A stretch of 64,000 nucleotides of DNA from Microbacterium sp. AZCO (GTDB lineage Bacteria; Actinomycetota; Actinomycetes; Actinomycetales; Microbacteriaceae): positions 1,612,001 through 1,676,000 of the forward strand of contig NZ_CP154857.1 in the NCBI RefSeq assembly GCF_039614715.1, written 5' to 3'. Positions within the stretch are counted from its first letter, which is position 1. The number at the start of each line of letters is the position of its first letter. The notes below the pieces were generated by a model. It saw only the letters and a program-made list of their open reading frames with translations. It was not told the origin of the DNA and did no database searches. A program made the position numbers and the translations under genes. Below, piece after piece: positions 46,145-55,396 of the stretch.

Positions 46145-46173
46145 AAAGTACATGCGGTCTGACCACATGTCAA
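46145..46173 (-). promoter_or_regulatory. Strong sigma70-type promoter of lldD-aldolase
   Basis: On the minus strand TTGACA (46168-46173) and TACTTT (46145-46150) are 17 bp apart, a near-consensus promoter immediately upstream of the LacI-type operator. Confidence 0.75.
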
Positions 46174-46288
46174 CCGAAAGGCCCACTGCGATGCCCAAAG
46201 CGCCGCGACCGAACTGATCATCCCCTGGTGCCACGCAATCGTGACAGGCCGGTACCCGGGACGGATGTGACGAGCGTGGGGCTCTCCG

Positions 46289-46294
46289 TAGCGT
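46289..46294 (+). promoter_or_regulatory. Leaderless-type -10 box TAGCGT of the ABC exporter
   Basis: TAGCGT, seven bases (GGAACGC), then the ATG at 46302. Confidence 0.5.
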
Positions 46295-46301
46295 GGAACG
46301 C

Positions 46302-47213
46302 ATGATCGTTGCAGAGGGCCTCACGAAGAGGTACGGAGACAAGACAGCCGTGGACGACGTGAGCTTCACGGTGCATCCCGGCAGGGTGACGGGCTTTCTC
46401 GGCCCCAATGGAGCGGGCAAGTCGACCACGATGCGGATGATCGTCGGTCTCGACCGGCCCACGGCGGGCCAGGTCACGATCGCCGGCACGTCCTACACCT
46501 CGATGCGTGCCCCGCTGACGCAGGTCGGAATCCTGCTGGATGCCAAGGCGGCGCACAAGGGGCGGTCGGCACGCACGCACCTGCGTGCGATGGCCGCCAC
46601 GCACGGCATTCTTCGTTCTCGAGTCGACGAGGTCATCGAGATCGCCGGCCTCGGCAGCGTGGCGAGCAAGCGCGTCGGTGGGTTCTCGCTCGGCATGGGC
46701 CAGCGACTCGGCATCGCGAGCGCGCTGTTGGGCGACCCCCACACGCTGATCCTCGACGAACCGGTGAACGGCCTCGACCCCGAGGGCGTGCGGTGGGTGC
46801 GTGAGTTCGTCCGGCACATGGCTTCGCAGGGACGCGGCGTTCTGCTGTCGAGCCACCTCATGAGCGAGATGTCGCTGACCGCAGACCACGTGATCGTGCT
46901 GGGCCGAGGCCGTGTGCTCGCCGACGCGCCGATCGCAGACCTCGTTCATGCGTGGACGACGACGACCGTGACGGTCCGCTCCCCCCGACTCGACGACCTC
47001 GCGTCCGCACTCGCGGGCCCCGATGTCGTGGTCCGCTCGACGATGCCCGGCGTGGCCGAGATCACCGGGCTGACGCAGGAATCGATCGGCGACACCGCCG
47101 CCGATCTGGGAATTCCCCTGCACGAATTGCGCGGCGCCGCCGGATCGCTCGAGGACGCGTACATGGCGCTGACCGGTGACTCCGTCGAGTACAAGAGCAA
47201 GGAGCTGTCATGA
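46302..47213 (+). CDS. ABC-2-type exporter ATPase
   Basis: The 303-residue ATPase has Walker A GPNGAGKSTTMRMI, signature FSLGMGQRLGIASALL and Walker B LILDEPVNGLDPEGVRWV, typical of ABC-2 drug or lipid exporters, with a C-terminal regulatory extension. The ATG was placed seven bases after TAGCGT rather than at an upstream in-frame ATG that would lie on the promoter. It overlaps the permease gene by four bases. The substrate is unknown; a two-component system follows. Confidence 0.87.
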   Translation: MIVAEGLTKRYGDKTAVDDVSFTVHPGRVTGFLGPNGAGKSTTMRMIVGLDRPTAGQVTIAGTSYTSMRAPLTQVGILLDAKAAHKGRSARTHLRAMAATHGILRSRVDEVIEIAGLGSVASKRVGGFSLGMGQRLGIASALLGDPHTLILDEPVNGLDPEGVRWVREFVRHMASQGRGVLLSSHLMSEMSLTADHVIVLGRGRVLADAPIADLVHAWTTTTVTVRSPRLDDLASALAGPDVVVRSTMPGVAEITGLTQESIGDTAADLGIPLHELRGAAGSLEDAYMALTGDSVEYKSKELS

Positions 47214-48016
47214 CCGCCATCACGCGAGACACATTCGTCGCCACCTCCCCCTGGCGCCTCACGTTCCTCCGTGTCGTGCGCGCCGAATGGATCAAGCTGA
47301 CCTCGCTTCGTTCGACGTGGTGGTCGATCGCGAGTGTCGCCGCGCTGTCGATCGGACTTTCACTCATGATCGCTGCGGCGTCGGCGTCCCTTGATGGCGC
47401 TGGTATGCCGGCGGATGCTGTGATCCTGGCGCCGACCCAGTTCACGATGCTCCTCGCCGGCGCGCTTGGCGCGATTGCGGTCACCGGAGAGTACTCCACC
47501 GGTCAGATCCGCTCGACGCTGACCGCAGAGCCCCGCCGCGGGGCGGTGCTTCTCGCCAAGTCACTCGCCGTAGCCGCCTTCGTCGCCGTGTCGACAGCGG
47601 TGATCCTGGTGGCCGCCACACTCGCGACCGCGCCGATCCTCGGTGACGCAGCGATGGACTGGTCCGACCCGAAGGCATCACTCGTGCCCCTGGCGGCCGG
47701 TGTGCTCTCGATGACGTGCTTCGCGCTCATCGGAACCGGTATCGGGTTCGCGCTGCGCAGCGGACCGGGAGCGATCTCAGTCACCGTGGCGATCCTGTTC
47801 ATCCTGCCGATCCTGCCCGGCCTCATCGCGATCGCGCCGGGTTGGGAGTGGATCATGGATGCCGGCCGGTACCTGCCCACGAACGCATCTCAGGTTTTGA
47901 TGATGGGCGCGAACGACGGTGGACTGAGCGTGGGTGTGGCAGGGTCGGCACTTTTCGCGTGGACCATCGGTGCGCTCGCGCTGGGCTACGGGGTTCTCCG
48001 CATGCGCGACGCGTAG
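47210..48016 (+). CDS. ABC-2-type exporter permease
   Basis: The 268-residue membrane protein starts with AEWIKLTSLRSTWWSIASVAALSIGLSLMIA, the typical start of actinobacterial ABC-2 permeases, and has about six hydrophobic helices with GEYSTGQIRSTLTAEPRR in the cytosolic loop that meets the ATPase. It ends in TAG at 48014-48016, which also forms the first bases of the next gene's promoter box. Confidence 0.82.
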   Translation: MTAITRDTFVATSPWRLTFLRVVRAEWIKLTSLRSTWWSIASVAALSIGLSLMIAAASASLDGAGMPADAVILAPTQFTMLLAGALGAIAVTGEYSTGQIRSTLTAEPRRGAVLLAKSLAVAAFVAVSTAVILVAATLATAPILGDAAMDWSDPKASLVPLAAGVLSMTCFALIGTGIGFALRSGPGAISVTVAILFILPILPGLIAIAPGWEWIMDAGRYLPTNASQVLMMGANDGGLSVGVAGSALFAWTIGALALGYGVLRMRDA

Positions 48017-48019
48017 AGT
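48014..48019 (+). promoter_or_regulatory. Leaderless-type -10 box TAGAGT overlapping a stop codon
   Basis: TAGAGT is followed by CGGCCC and the ATG at 48026. Its TAG is the stop codon of the permease gene, so the histidine kinase gene may have its own start of transcription. Confidence 0.45.
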
Positions 48020-48025
48020 CGGCCC

Positions 48026-49264
48026 ATGTCTGTCTCCGACAGCCGCGGCTCGGATCTTCCTGTGGAACCCGAGCTGCGGCTGCCTCGCCCGCCAGGGGTG
48101 CTTCGCCGATACTGGGCGAGGCACTCGATGGTGGCGGATGCACTCATCGCGGCGCTGACCGCGGTCCTGTCGCTCGCTCCGCTCGGTGTGCAGGAGAGCA
48201 GCGACGGGACGAACGCTCTCGCGGCGACCGCGCTGGTGCTCTCGTTGATCGGATGCGCCGGACTTCTGGTCCGCCGTCGGTTCCCTGTTGCCGTATTCGC
48301 CATCGCGGCACTCGCGCAGACCGCTTCCCTGCTCACCGAGGATTCTTCGGTGTTGCTGCTCATCGGTGTCGCTGGCTTCGCCCTCTCACGCTACGCGACT
48401 CCCCGTGCCGCCTGGATCGCCTTCGGCGCCGCTTGCGCAGTGTGGGGGGCGGTCGCGCTCGTCGTCACGCTCACGACGCCGGGGACTCGAGCAGTTCTGA
48501 TCGCGGGCGCGGCCGCATCGATCGGATTCGCCCTCATCGGCATGCTCATCGGACTCAACGCGAGGAGCCGGCGGAGATACCTCGACGCTCTGATCGATCT
48601 CTCGCGAAGACTCGCCGTCGAACGGGATCAGCGCGCGCAGCTCGCTGTCGCGGACGAACGAGCGCGCATCGCGCGCGAGCTGCACGACATCGTCGCCCAC
48701 TCCCTCACCGTCATGGTCACCCTTGCTGAGGGGATCTCTGCGTCTGTCGACGCCGATCGCATACGAGAGGGGTCCCGAGCGATATCCGCGACGGGTCGCG
48801 ACGCCCTGCGCGACATGCGCGCCACCCTCGGTGTGCTCCGCAGCACCGACGACGAAGCGCCGCTGCATCCCACGGTGCGAGACACTACCGCTGAGACCGT
48901 TGATGCTGCCCGGACCGCCGGATTCGCCGTGACCCTCACCACGTCAGGCGACCCTGCGGGAATCGACAGCGCCGTCACCCTCGCGGTCTCGCGCATCGTG
49001 CAAGAGGCGGTGACGAATGTGATGCGTCACGCCAGCGGCGCCTCCCGCATCGACGCCGCCATCGACTACGGACGCGACGCGATCGAGATACGCGTGCAGG
49101 ATGACGGCGTCGCACAGGGCGCCCCGAACGGTGGCGGCTTCGGCCTGCGCGGGCTGCGGGAACGCGCCGAACTGCTCGGCGGCACATGCGAGGCTGGGCC
49201 GGTGCGGCCGCGGGGCTGGGAAGTGCGGGCGATCATCCCCCGCCCGGAGAGGAACAGAGAATGA
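48026..49264 (+). CDS. NarL-type sensor histidine kinase
   Basis: The 412-residue kinase has an N-terminal half with several hydrophobic helices, then the HisKA_3 dimerisation region with the phosphorylated His in ERARIARELHDIVAHSLTVM (about 212-231) and an HATPase domain with VQEAVTNVMRHA and the G boxes GGGFGLRGLRERAELLGG. The membrane part senses an unknown signal. It overlaps the regulator gene by four bases. Position next to an ABC exporter suggests a cell-envelope stress or drug-sensing module. Confidence 0.87.
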   Translation: MSVSDSRGSDLPVEPELRLPRPPGVLRRYWARHSMVADALIAALTAVLSLAPLGVQESSDGTNALAATALVLSLIGCAGLLVRRRFPVAVFAIAALAQTASLLTEDSSVLLLIGVAGFALSRYATPRAAWIAFGAACAVWGAVALVVTLTTPGTRAVLIAGAAASIGFALIGMLIGLNARSRRRYLDALIDLSRRLAVERDQRAQLAVADERARIARELHDIVAHSLTVMVTLAEGISASVDADRIREGSRAISATGRDALRDMRATLGVLRSTDDEAPLHPTVRDTTAETVDAARTAGFAVTLTTSGDPAGIDSAVTLAVSRIVQEAVTNVMRHASGASRIDAAIDYGRDAIEIRVQDDGVAQGAPNGGGFGLRGLRERAELLGGTCEAGPVRPRGWEVRAIIPRPERNRE

Positions 49265-49935
49265 GCGATCCCGATGCCGTGCGCATCCTGCTCGTCGACG
49301 ACCAGGCGCTGATCCGCGTCGGCTTTCGCATGATGCTCGATGCCGAGCCGGGATTCGCGGTCGTCGGGGAGGCCGCAGACGGCGCACAGGCTGTGGCCGA
49401 TGTCGACAGACTCCGGCCCGACGTCGTGCTCATGGACGTTCGGATGCCGGGCATGGACGGGATCGCGGCCACCGCCGAGATCGTGCGACGCTCGCCAAGC
49501 TGCCGCGTCCTCGTCCTGACGACCTTCGACCTCGACGAGTACGCCTTCGGGGCGATCCGAGCGGGAGCCGCCGGATTCCTCCTGAAGGATGCGGAGCGCG
49601 TCGAACTGATCTCCGCGATTCGAGCCGTGCACGCGGGGGAAGCCACTCTCACACCTCGCGTCACCAGGCGGATGCTCGAGCTGATGACCGAGATGCAGGA
49701 GTCCCCAGCCCGCCCCGACCTCGACGCGTTGACCGAACGGGAACAGGACGTCCTCGCAGCCATCGCCCGCGGCCTCACGAATTCGGAGATCGCGAGCGAG
49801 CTGTTCCTCAGCGAATCAACCGTGAAGACCCACGTAGGGAGAGTCCTCACCAAACTGCCCGCACGCGACCGTGTGCACGCCGTACTCATCGCGCATGGTC
49901 TCGCAACACCGGAGGCAGGTGGAGGCGACCGCTGA
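49261..49935 (+). CDS. NarL/LuxR-type response regulator
   Basis: The 224-residue protein has a receiver domain with the phosphorylated Asp in PDVVLMDVRMPGMDG (about residue 58) and K in GFLLKDAERV, followed by a LuxR HTH LTEREQDVLAAIARGLTNSEIASELFLSESTVKTHVGRVLTKL (about 160-202). It is the partner of the preceding kinase and probably controls the exporter genes upstream. Confidence 0.92.
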   Translation: MSDPDAVRILLVDDQALIRVGFRMMLDAEPGFAVVGEAADGAQAVADVDRLRPDVVLMDVRMPGMDGIAATAEIVRRSPSCRVLVLTTFDLDEYAFGAIRAGAAGFLLKDAERVELISAIRAVHAGEATLTPRVTRRMLELMTEMQESPARPDLDALTEREQDVLAAIARGLTNSEIASELFLSESTVKTHVGRVLTKLPARDRVHAVLIAHGLATPEAGGGDR

Positions 49936-49982
49936 CCCTGGCGCGGGAAGCCTCCGCGGCCTCCGGTCTCCAGCCGTCCGAC

Positions 49983-51113
49983 TCAATGGGCGGCGAACCA
50001 CCCCGCCGTGAGCTGTTCGCCGGCGCGCCCTGCGGCGCCGCTGAGTCCCATGAGGTGACCCGTCCACGGAATCGCCAGGGCCTTTACCTCGACCCCGAGC
50101 TGACGGCAACGGAGCACGTACGCGATCGGCCCCTGAGCCGGAACCAGCCAGTCGTTGGGGCCGTAGATGACCAGCGCCGGCGGGGACGCGGGCGTCAGGT
50201 GAGCGGTCGCATCGACTGCGGCGTAGCGCTCGGGGTGCTCCTCCATCGTGCCGCCCACGAGCCCGTGCACGAGTCGGCGGCCCACGCCTCCGGCCGGAAC
50301 GTACCGATTCCCCTCGGCGATCGCCGGGTCGACAGCGGGGATGAGGAGGGAAATCGCGGCAATGGTCGGCAATGCCTCGGCATCCTGGCCGATCGTGTCG
50401 CCCGCCGCGAGACGATTCGCGACCAACGGAGCGAGCTGACCGCCGGCCGAGCTGCCCATCATGTAGATGTGCTCAGCCGCCCCACCGTACCGAGGCGCAA
50501 GTGTTTTGATCTCCACCAGCGCCTGCGCGATCTGTCGCGGCGCCAGATCCCAAGTAGGCAGGCCGTCCGCGGCGTAGGTGTAGCTGGGTGTGAACACGAG
50601 ATAGCCGCGATCGGTCAGTTGACGAACCATCAGGGAATCGCTCGCCTCATCTCCGTCTGCCCATCCCCCGCCATGCACGTGCACGACGACGGGAGCCGGC
50701 TTGTCGGAGGGTGCCGGCTTGTAGATGCCCATCCGTGGCGAGTGGCCGTCGACGGGACCGTACGTGACCACTTCGTCGGGTCCGGCCTTGGATCCGCCAA
50801 TGGGCCCGAAGAAGTCCTTCGCGCGAACCTTGACACCTACTCCAGCGAGCGCACGCCGCTGATCGACGATCACCCGGATACCGACCGGCACCGTCAGAAG
50901 GCAAAGTGTGACGGCGACGACGGCGCCCGCTGACGGTTCGATCAGCCAAGCTGCAACGGCCGCCACCGTGCCCGCCACGGCAAACCCGAGCAGCCAGCCG
51001 GGCAGGTATCCGCCGAGCGAGCCGAACAGGCCGATCCACGGCGTCTGCCAGGCGATCGTTCCGACAGCGAGCAGCAGAGCGAGCGCCATGAACACATAAG
51101 CGACCCAGATCAC
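49983..51113 (-). CDS. Membrane-anchored alpha/beta-hydrolase esterase
   Basis: The 376-residue protein has about three hydrophobic helices in the first 100 residues, then an HSL/CarE-type hydrolase: oxyanion motif HVHGGGWADG, nucleophile elbow MGSSAGGQLA, Asp in YGPNDWLVP and a His in PWTGHLMGL. The GTG start at 51113 was chosen because GGAAGG lies nine bases upstream; the ATG three codons earlier abuts that site. The active site would face the outside or the membrane interface. The substrate is unknown; it is divergent from the acyl-CoA dehydrogenase cluster. Confidence 0.75.
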   Translation of the reverse strand: MIWVAYVFMALALLLAVGTIAWQTPWIGLFGSLGGYLPGWLLGFAVAGTVAAVAAWLIEPSAGAVVAVTLCLLTVPVGIRVIVDQRRALAGVGVKVRAKDFFGPIGGSKAGPDEVVTYGPVDGHSPRMGIYKPAPSDKPAPVVVHVHGGGWADGDEASDSLMVRQLTDRGYLVFTPSYTYAADGLPTWDLAPRQIAQALVEIKTLAPRYGGAAEHIYMMGSSAGGQLAPLVANRLAAGDTIGQDAEALPTIAAISLLIPAVDPAIAEGNRYVPAGGVGRRLVHGLVGGTMEEHPERYAAVDATAHLTPASPPALVIYGPNDWLVPAQGPIAYVLRCRQLGVEVKALAIPWTGHLMGLSGAAGRAGEQLTAGWFAAH

Positions 51114-51233
51114 AGAGCACATCCTTCCGCACCGCCGCGCGTCCTCGCGAGCGATCGATTCAATAAAACCACACAGTTGGGCGCTTTTCATGTATGGTGG
51201 CCAAGTCACCGACGACCGAGACATGGAGTATCA

Positions 51234-52466
51234 ATGACGATCGCGGCAGTAACCGCCCTCGAGGCGCAGGATCCGATCACCGAAGACCTGACTGCCGAAG
51301 CAGACCCGGTCGACTTCTACGGATACCGCGATCTGCTCACCACCGACGAGCGTGCACGCCTTGCCGCGCTTCGCGACTTCCTCGAGACCGAAGTCGCTCC
51401 GATCGCTGACGATTACTGGGAACGTGCGGAGTGCCCCCGTCACCTCTTCCGCCCGCTCGCAGACCTGGGCATGTACAGTGCCGGCTTTCCCGAGGTCGCC
51501 GAGTTCGACAACTCAGCACTGTTCCGCGGTTGGGTGAGCTACGAGATGGCGCGCGTCGACTCCTCGGTCGGCACCATGGCCGGCGTCCACAGCGGCCTCG
51601 CGATGAATGCGGTCGCACTCGGAGGATCCGACGAGCAGCGGGCCGACCTCCTCCCGAGGATGGCCCGGGGTGAGATCGTCGGAGCCTTCGGACTCACCGA
51701 GCCGTTCTCGGGCTCGGACACCGCGCGTGGGATTCGCACCACGGCTCGTCGCGACGGCGACGAGTGGGTGCTCAACGGAGCCAAACGGTGGATCGGCAAC
51801 GCGACGTGGGCCGACATCGTGATCATCTGGGCGCGAGACGTCGCCGACGGCAACGTCAAGGGATTCCTCGTTGCCGGCGGAACTCCCGGATTCACCGCGA
51901 CGAAGATCGAGCGCAAGCAGTCGTTGCGCGCGGTCGAGAACGCCGACATCACCCTCACCGACGTGCGTGTGCCCGAGTCATCGCGCCTGGCGCGCGTACG
52001 GTCCTTCCGCGACGTCGCCCTCATCCTGCGTCAGACCCGGTGCGACGTCGCGTGGCAGGCGCTCGGCAACGGTGTGGGCGCGTACGAGGCCGCGGTGGCG
52101 TACGCGCGTACGCGGGAGCAGTTCGGAAAGCCCATCGGCGCGAACCAGCTCGTGCAGAGCAAGCTCGTCAGCTGCCTCACCGAGATCACGGCATCCATCG
52201 CCCTGTGCACGCGTACCGCGCAACTGCAGGATGTCGGCACGCTCACCGACCAGCAGTCGGCGATGGCGAAAGCCACGGTGAGCGAGCGGATGCGTCGCGT
52301 CGTGTCACTGTGCCGCGAGATCCTCGGCGGTAACGGCATTCAGCTCGACTACGGTGTCGCGCGGCACTTCGCCGACGCCGAAGCCATCTACACGTACGAG
52401 GGCACGTACGACATGAACAACCTGATCGTTGGCCGCGAGATCACCGGCATCCCCGCCTTCGCCTGA
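51234..52466 (+). CDS. Acyl-CoA dehydrogenase
   Basis: The 410-residue FAD enzyme introduces a 2,3-double bond into an acyl-CoA. The FAD segment FGLTEPFSGSDTARGIRTTAR and the catalytic glutamate region IYTYEGTYDMNNLIVGREITG are typical; the latter placement recalls glutaryl-CoA dehydrogenase-like members. GGAG lies six bases before the ATG. It opens the plus-strand acyl-CoA cassette. Chain length cannot be read from the sequence. Confidence 0.87.
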   Translation: MTIAAVTALEAQDPITEDLTAEADPVDFYGYRDLLTTDERARLAALRDFLETEVAPIADDYWERAECPRHLFRPLADLGMYSAGFPEVAEFDNSALFRGWVSYEMARVDSSVGTMAGVHSGLAMNAVALGGSDEQRADLLPRMARGEIVGAFGLTEPFSGSDTARGIRTTARRDGDEWVLNGAKRWIGNATWADIVIIWARDVADGNVKGFLVAGGTPGFTATKIERKQSLRAVENADITLTDVRVPESSRLARVRSFRDVALILRQTRCDVAWQALGNGVGAYEAAVAYARTREQFGKPIGANQLVQSKLVSCLTEITASIALCTRTAQLQDVGTLTDQQSAMAKATVSERMRRVVSLCREILGGNGIQLDYGVARHFADAEAIYTYEGTYDMNNLIVGREITGIPAFA

Positions 52467-52491
52467 CCCGAGTACCGAAAGCACGTCACTC

Positions 52492-53238
52492 ATGACTACT
52501 GCCATCGTCACCGGAGCCGCACGCGGCATCGGAGCAGCCACCGCCCTCCGTCTCGCCGCAGACGGCCACGACATCGCCGTGATCGACCTCGACGAGTCAG
52601 CCGCCACCGCCACCGCTGAAGAGATCAAGGCCTCGGGGCGTCGCGCCATCGCGATCGCGGCCGATGTCGCCGACGCCACGTCGGTGCAGTCCGCCGTCGA
52701 ACGGGTCGTGTCGGAGCTCGGTGCCCCGGGCATCCTCGTCAACAACGCCGGTGTCCTGCGCGACAACCTGCTGTTCAAGATGAGCGAGTCCGATTGGGAC
52801 ACCGTCATGAACGTGCACCTGCGGGGCGCATTCCTCATGACGAAGGCGGTGCAGTCTCACATGGTGGATGCCTCGTGGGGCCGCATCGTCAACCTCTCGA
52901 GCACCTCCGCCCTGGGCAACCGGGGCCAGGCGAACTACTCGGCAGCCAAGGCCGGCATCCAGGGTTTCACCAAGACCCTGGCGATCGAGCTCGGCCGGTA
53001 CGGCATTACCGCCAATGCGATCGCGCCCGGCTTCATCCAGACCGACATGACCCGCGCGACAGCGGATCGCCTCGGCGTCAGCTTCGAGCAGCTCGTCGAG
53101 GCGCAGGTCTCGCAGATCCCCGTCGCTCGCGCCGGGGTGCCCGACGACATCGCAGCCGCCGTGTCGTTCTTCTGCCGCGAAGACGCTGGCTTCATCTCCG
53201 GACAGGTGCTCTACGTCGCCGGCGGACCGAAGTCATGA
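52492..53238 (+). CDS. Short-chain dehydrogenase (3-oxoacyl/3-hydroxyacyl type)
   Basis: The 248-residue SDR has TGAARGIG, NNAGVLRDN, SSTSALGNRGQANYSAAKAG with catalytic Tyr and Lys, and APGFIQTDM. It resembles FabG. In this cluster oxidation of a 3-hydroxyacyl-CoA is likely. The ribosome binding site is weak. It overlaps the MaoC gene by four bases. Confidence 0.87.
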   Translation: MTTAIVTGAARGIGAATALRLAADGHDIAVIDLDESAATATAEEIKASGRRAIAIAADVADATSVQSAVERVVSELGAPGILVNNAGVLRDNLLFKMSESDWDTVMNVHLRGAFLMTKAVQSHMVDASWGRIVNLSSTSALGNRGQANYSAAKAGIQGFTKTLAIELGRYGITANAIAPGFIQTDMTRATADRLGVSFEQLVEAQVSQIPVARAGVPDDIAAAVSFFCREDAGFISGQVLYVAGGPKS

Positions 53239-53690
53239 TCCGCGCCGCGCGTCCGCAGGATCTGCCTGACCACGTCGGCACGGCCGCGGTCGGCGAGTGG
53301 CTTCAGGTCTCGCAGGACCGTATCGACCAGTTCGCCGACGTCACCGAGGATCACCAGTGGATCCACGTCGACGCGGCACGTGCCGCCGACGGCCCGTTCG
53401 GCACCACCATCGCTCACGGACTGCTCACGCTCTCGCTGATCCCCCGACTCATCCAAGGCCTCATCGAGGTGCAGAATGTCGCGGCGGTCGTGAACTACGG
53501 CGTCGACGGCGTCCGGTTCCTCTCTCCCGTTCCCAGCGGCGCACGTGTGCGCGCCTCAACCGAACTGGCCGACGCCACCGCGACCGATCGCGGGGTGCGC
53601 GCGCGCCTCAAGGTCACCGTCGAACTGGAGGGCAGCGAGCGTCCCGCGCTCGTCGCCGAGACCATCCACCTCTTCGTCCCCGCTCCGTAA
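53235..53690 (+). CDS. MaoC-like hydratase
   Basis: The 151-residue hot-dog protein has the R-specific hydratase motif region FADVTEDHQWIHVDAARAADGPFGTTIAHGLLTLSLIP, with the D-x(4)-H pair that binds water. It probably hydrates enoyl-CoA between the dehydrogenase and SDR steps. It overlaps the SDR gene by four bases and is followed 42 bp later by the ligase. Confidence 0.88.
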   Translation: MIRAARPQDLPDHVGTAAVGEWLQVSQDRIDQFADVTEDHQWIHVDAARAADGPFGTTIAHGLLTLSLIPRLIQGLIEVQNVAAVVNYGVDGVRFLSPVPSGARVRASTELADATATDRGVRARLKVTVELEGSERPALVAETIHLFVPAP

Positions 53691-53732
53691 TCCCACCGCA
53701 TCCGCTTTTCAACGTCGAAAGGAACCACCACC

Positions 53733-55337
53733 ATGCCCGAACTCAACGACCGCGCCATCCAGGGCGACGGCTTCGCGACCCTCAACGTCGCGACGATCCT
53801 CGCCGAGAGCGCCGCTCGCTACCCCGAGGCGCCCGCGGTGCACTTCGCCGGCCACACCATCCCCTACGCCGCCCTGTGGAATCAGGCACGCGCATACGCC
53901 GGAGCGCTCCAGGCCCGAGGAATCGGCAAGGGTTCGCGCGTCGCCCTCATGGCGCCCAACGTGCCGGACTTCATGCGCGTCTACTACGGCGCCCTGGCCC
54001 TGGGCGCGATCGTCGTGCCCGTCCACCCGCTCTTCAAGAAGAACGAGATCGCTTTCGTGCTGGGTGACGCCCAGGCCGACCTGTTCGTCGCCGCGGCGCC
54101 GTTCCTCGCTGAGGCCCTCCCTGCCGCCGCGACCGCGCAGGTGCCGACGCTGTCCGTGCTCGTCCCCGATGAGATGGTCGCCGCCACCGGTGTGCCCCGC
54201 CTCGAAGAGGAAGCTGCCGCCGCGACCCCCATCGCCGGAATCGCTCAGACGAACCCGCTGGATGCGGCCACCATCCTCTACACAAGCGGAACGACCGGCA
54301 CCCCGAAGGGTGCTGTCAGCTCGCACTTCTCCATCGTGGAGCAGGTTCACACCTCACTGATCGACTCGCTCGACATGCGTCGCGACGACGTCGTCTTCGG
54401 CGGACTGCCCCTCTTCCACACGTTCGGCCAGACTGCCGTGATGAACACCGCCTTCCGACGGGGCGCCTCGATTGCGCTGATGCCGCGCTTCGAAGCAGAT
54501 GCCGCTTTGCAGCTCGTCGTCGACCAGGGCGTGACGATCTTCGCCGCCGTCCCGACGATGTTCGTCGACCTGCTGCAGGCTGGCGCGCGCTCCGACTTGC
54601 AGCCGACTTTCCGCTACGGCGTGTCGGGCGGCGCTGCTCTCCCGCGTGTGATCCTCGACAAGTTCGCGGCACGCTTCGGCGCCCAGGTGCACGAAGGCTA
54701 CGGACTCACTGAAACCACCCCGATCGTCTCGTTCAACGTCGTCGGTGAAGACATTCGCCCGGGCACGGCCGGAACTCCGCTGTGGGGCGTCGACGTTGCG
54801 ATCGCCAAGGCCGATATCGACGACCGCATCGAGCTGACGACGGACCCGGAGGAGATCGGCGAGATCGTCGTTCGCGGCCACAACATCTTCAAGGGCTATA
54901 TCGGGCGAGAAGAGGCCACAGACCAGACTGTGGTCGATGGCTGGTTCCGCACCGGCGACCTCGGCACGATGGCCGACCGCGTCATCACGATCGTCGACCG
55001 CAAGAAAGACCTCATCGTCCGCAACGGCTACAACGTCTACCCGACGGAGGTCGAACAGGCCGTCGGCGCACACCCCAAGCTCATCACCGCTTCCGTGTTC
55101 GGCGTCCCCGACGAGCGCCGCGGCGAAGAGGTCCACGCGGCCGTCGTCGTCAAACCCGGCGAAGAGGTCTCCGCGGAGGAGATCATCGCCTTCGCGCGCG
55201 AGCAGCTTGCCGAATACAAGTACCCGCGCGTCGTCCACATCGTCGATGAACTGCCGCTCGGCGCGAGCGGCAAGGTTCTGCGCCGAGCGCTCGTCGAGCG
55301 GTATACCGCCGACCTCGAAGCCGCCGTCGCAGGCTGA
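53733..55337 (+). CDS. Long-chain-type acyl-CoA ligase
   Basis: The 534-residue AMP-forming enzyme has the P-loop ILYTSGTTGTPKGAVSSH, EGYGLTETTPIV, the hinge WFRTGDLGTM and the C-terminal PLGASGKVLRRAL with the catalytic Lys. It activates a free acid to acyl-CoA for the cassette. GAAAGGA lies ten bases before the ATG. Confidence 0.9.
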   Translation: MPELNDRAIQGDGFATLNVATILAESAARYPEAPAVHFAGHTIPYAALWNQARAYAGALQARGIGKGSRVALMAPNVPDFMRVYYGALALGAIVVPVHPLFKKNEIAFVLGDAQADLFVAAAPFLAEALPAAATAQVPTLSVLVPDEMVAATGVPRLEEEAAAATPIAGIAQTNPLDAATILYTSGTTGTPKGAVSSHFSIVEQVHTSLIDSLDMRRDDVVFGGLPLFHTFGQTAVMNTAFRRGASIALMPRFEADAALQLVVDQGVTIFAAVPTMFVDLLQAGARSDLQPTFRYGVSGGAALPRVILDKFAARFGAQVHEGYGLTETTPIVSFNVVGEDIRPGTAGTPLWGVDVAIAKADIDDRIELTTDPEEIGEIVVRGHNIFKGYIGREEATDQTVVDGWFRTGDLGTMADRVITIVDRKKDLIVRNGYNVYPTEVEQAVGAHPKLITASVFGVPDERRGEEVHAAVVVKPGEEVSAEEIIAFAREQLAEYKYPRVVHIVDELPLGASGKVLRRALVERYTADLEAAVAG

Positions 55338-55396
55338 CCATCTCGGTGCGGGGGCCGGGCGTTCGGTCCCCGCACCATATCTCAAGGAACACCACC

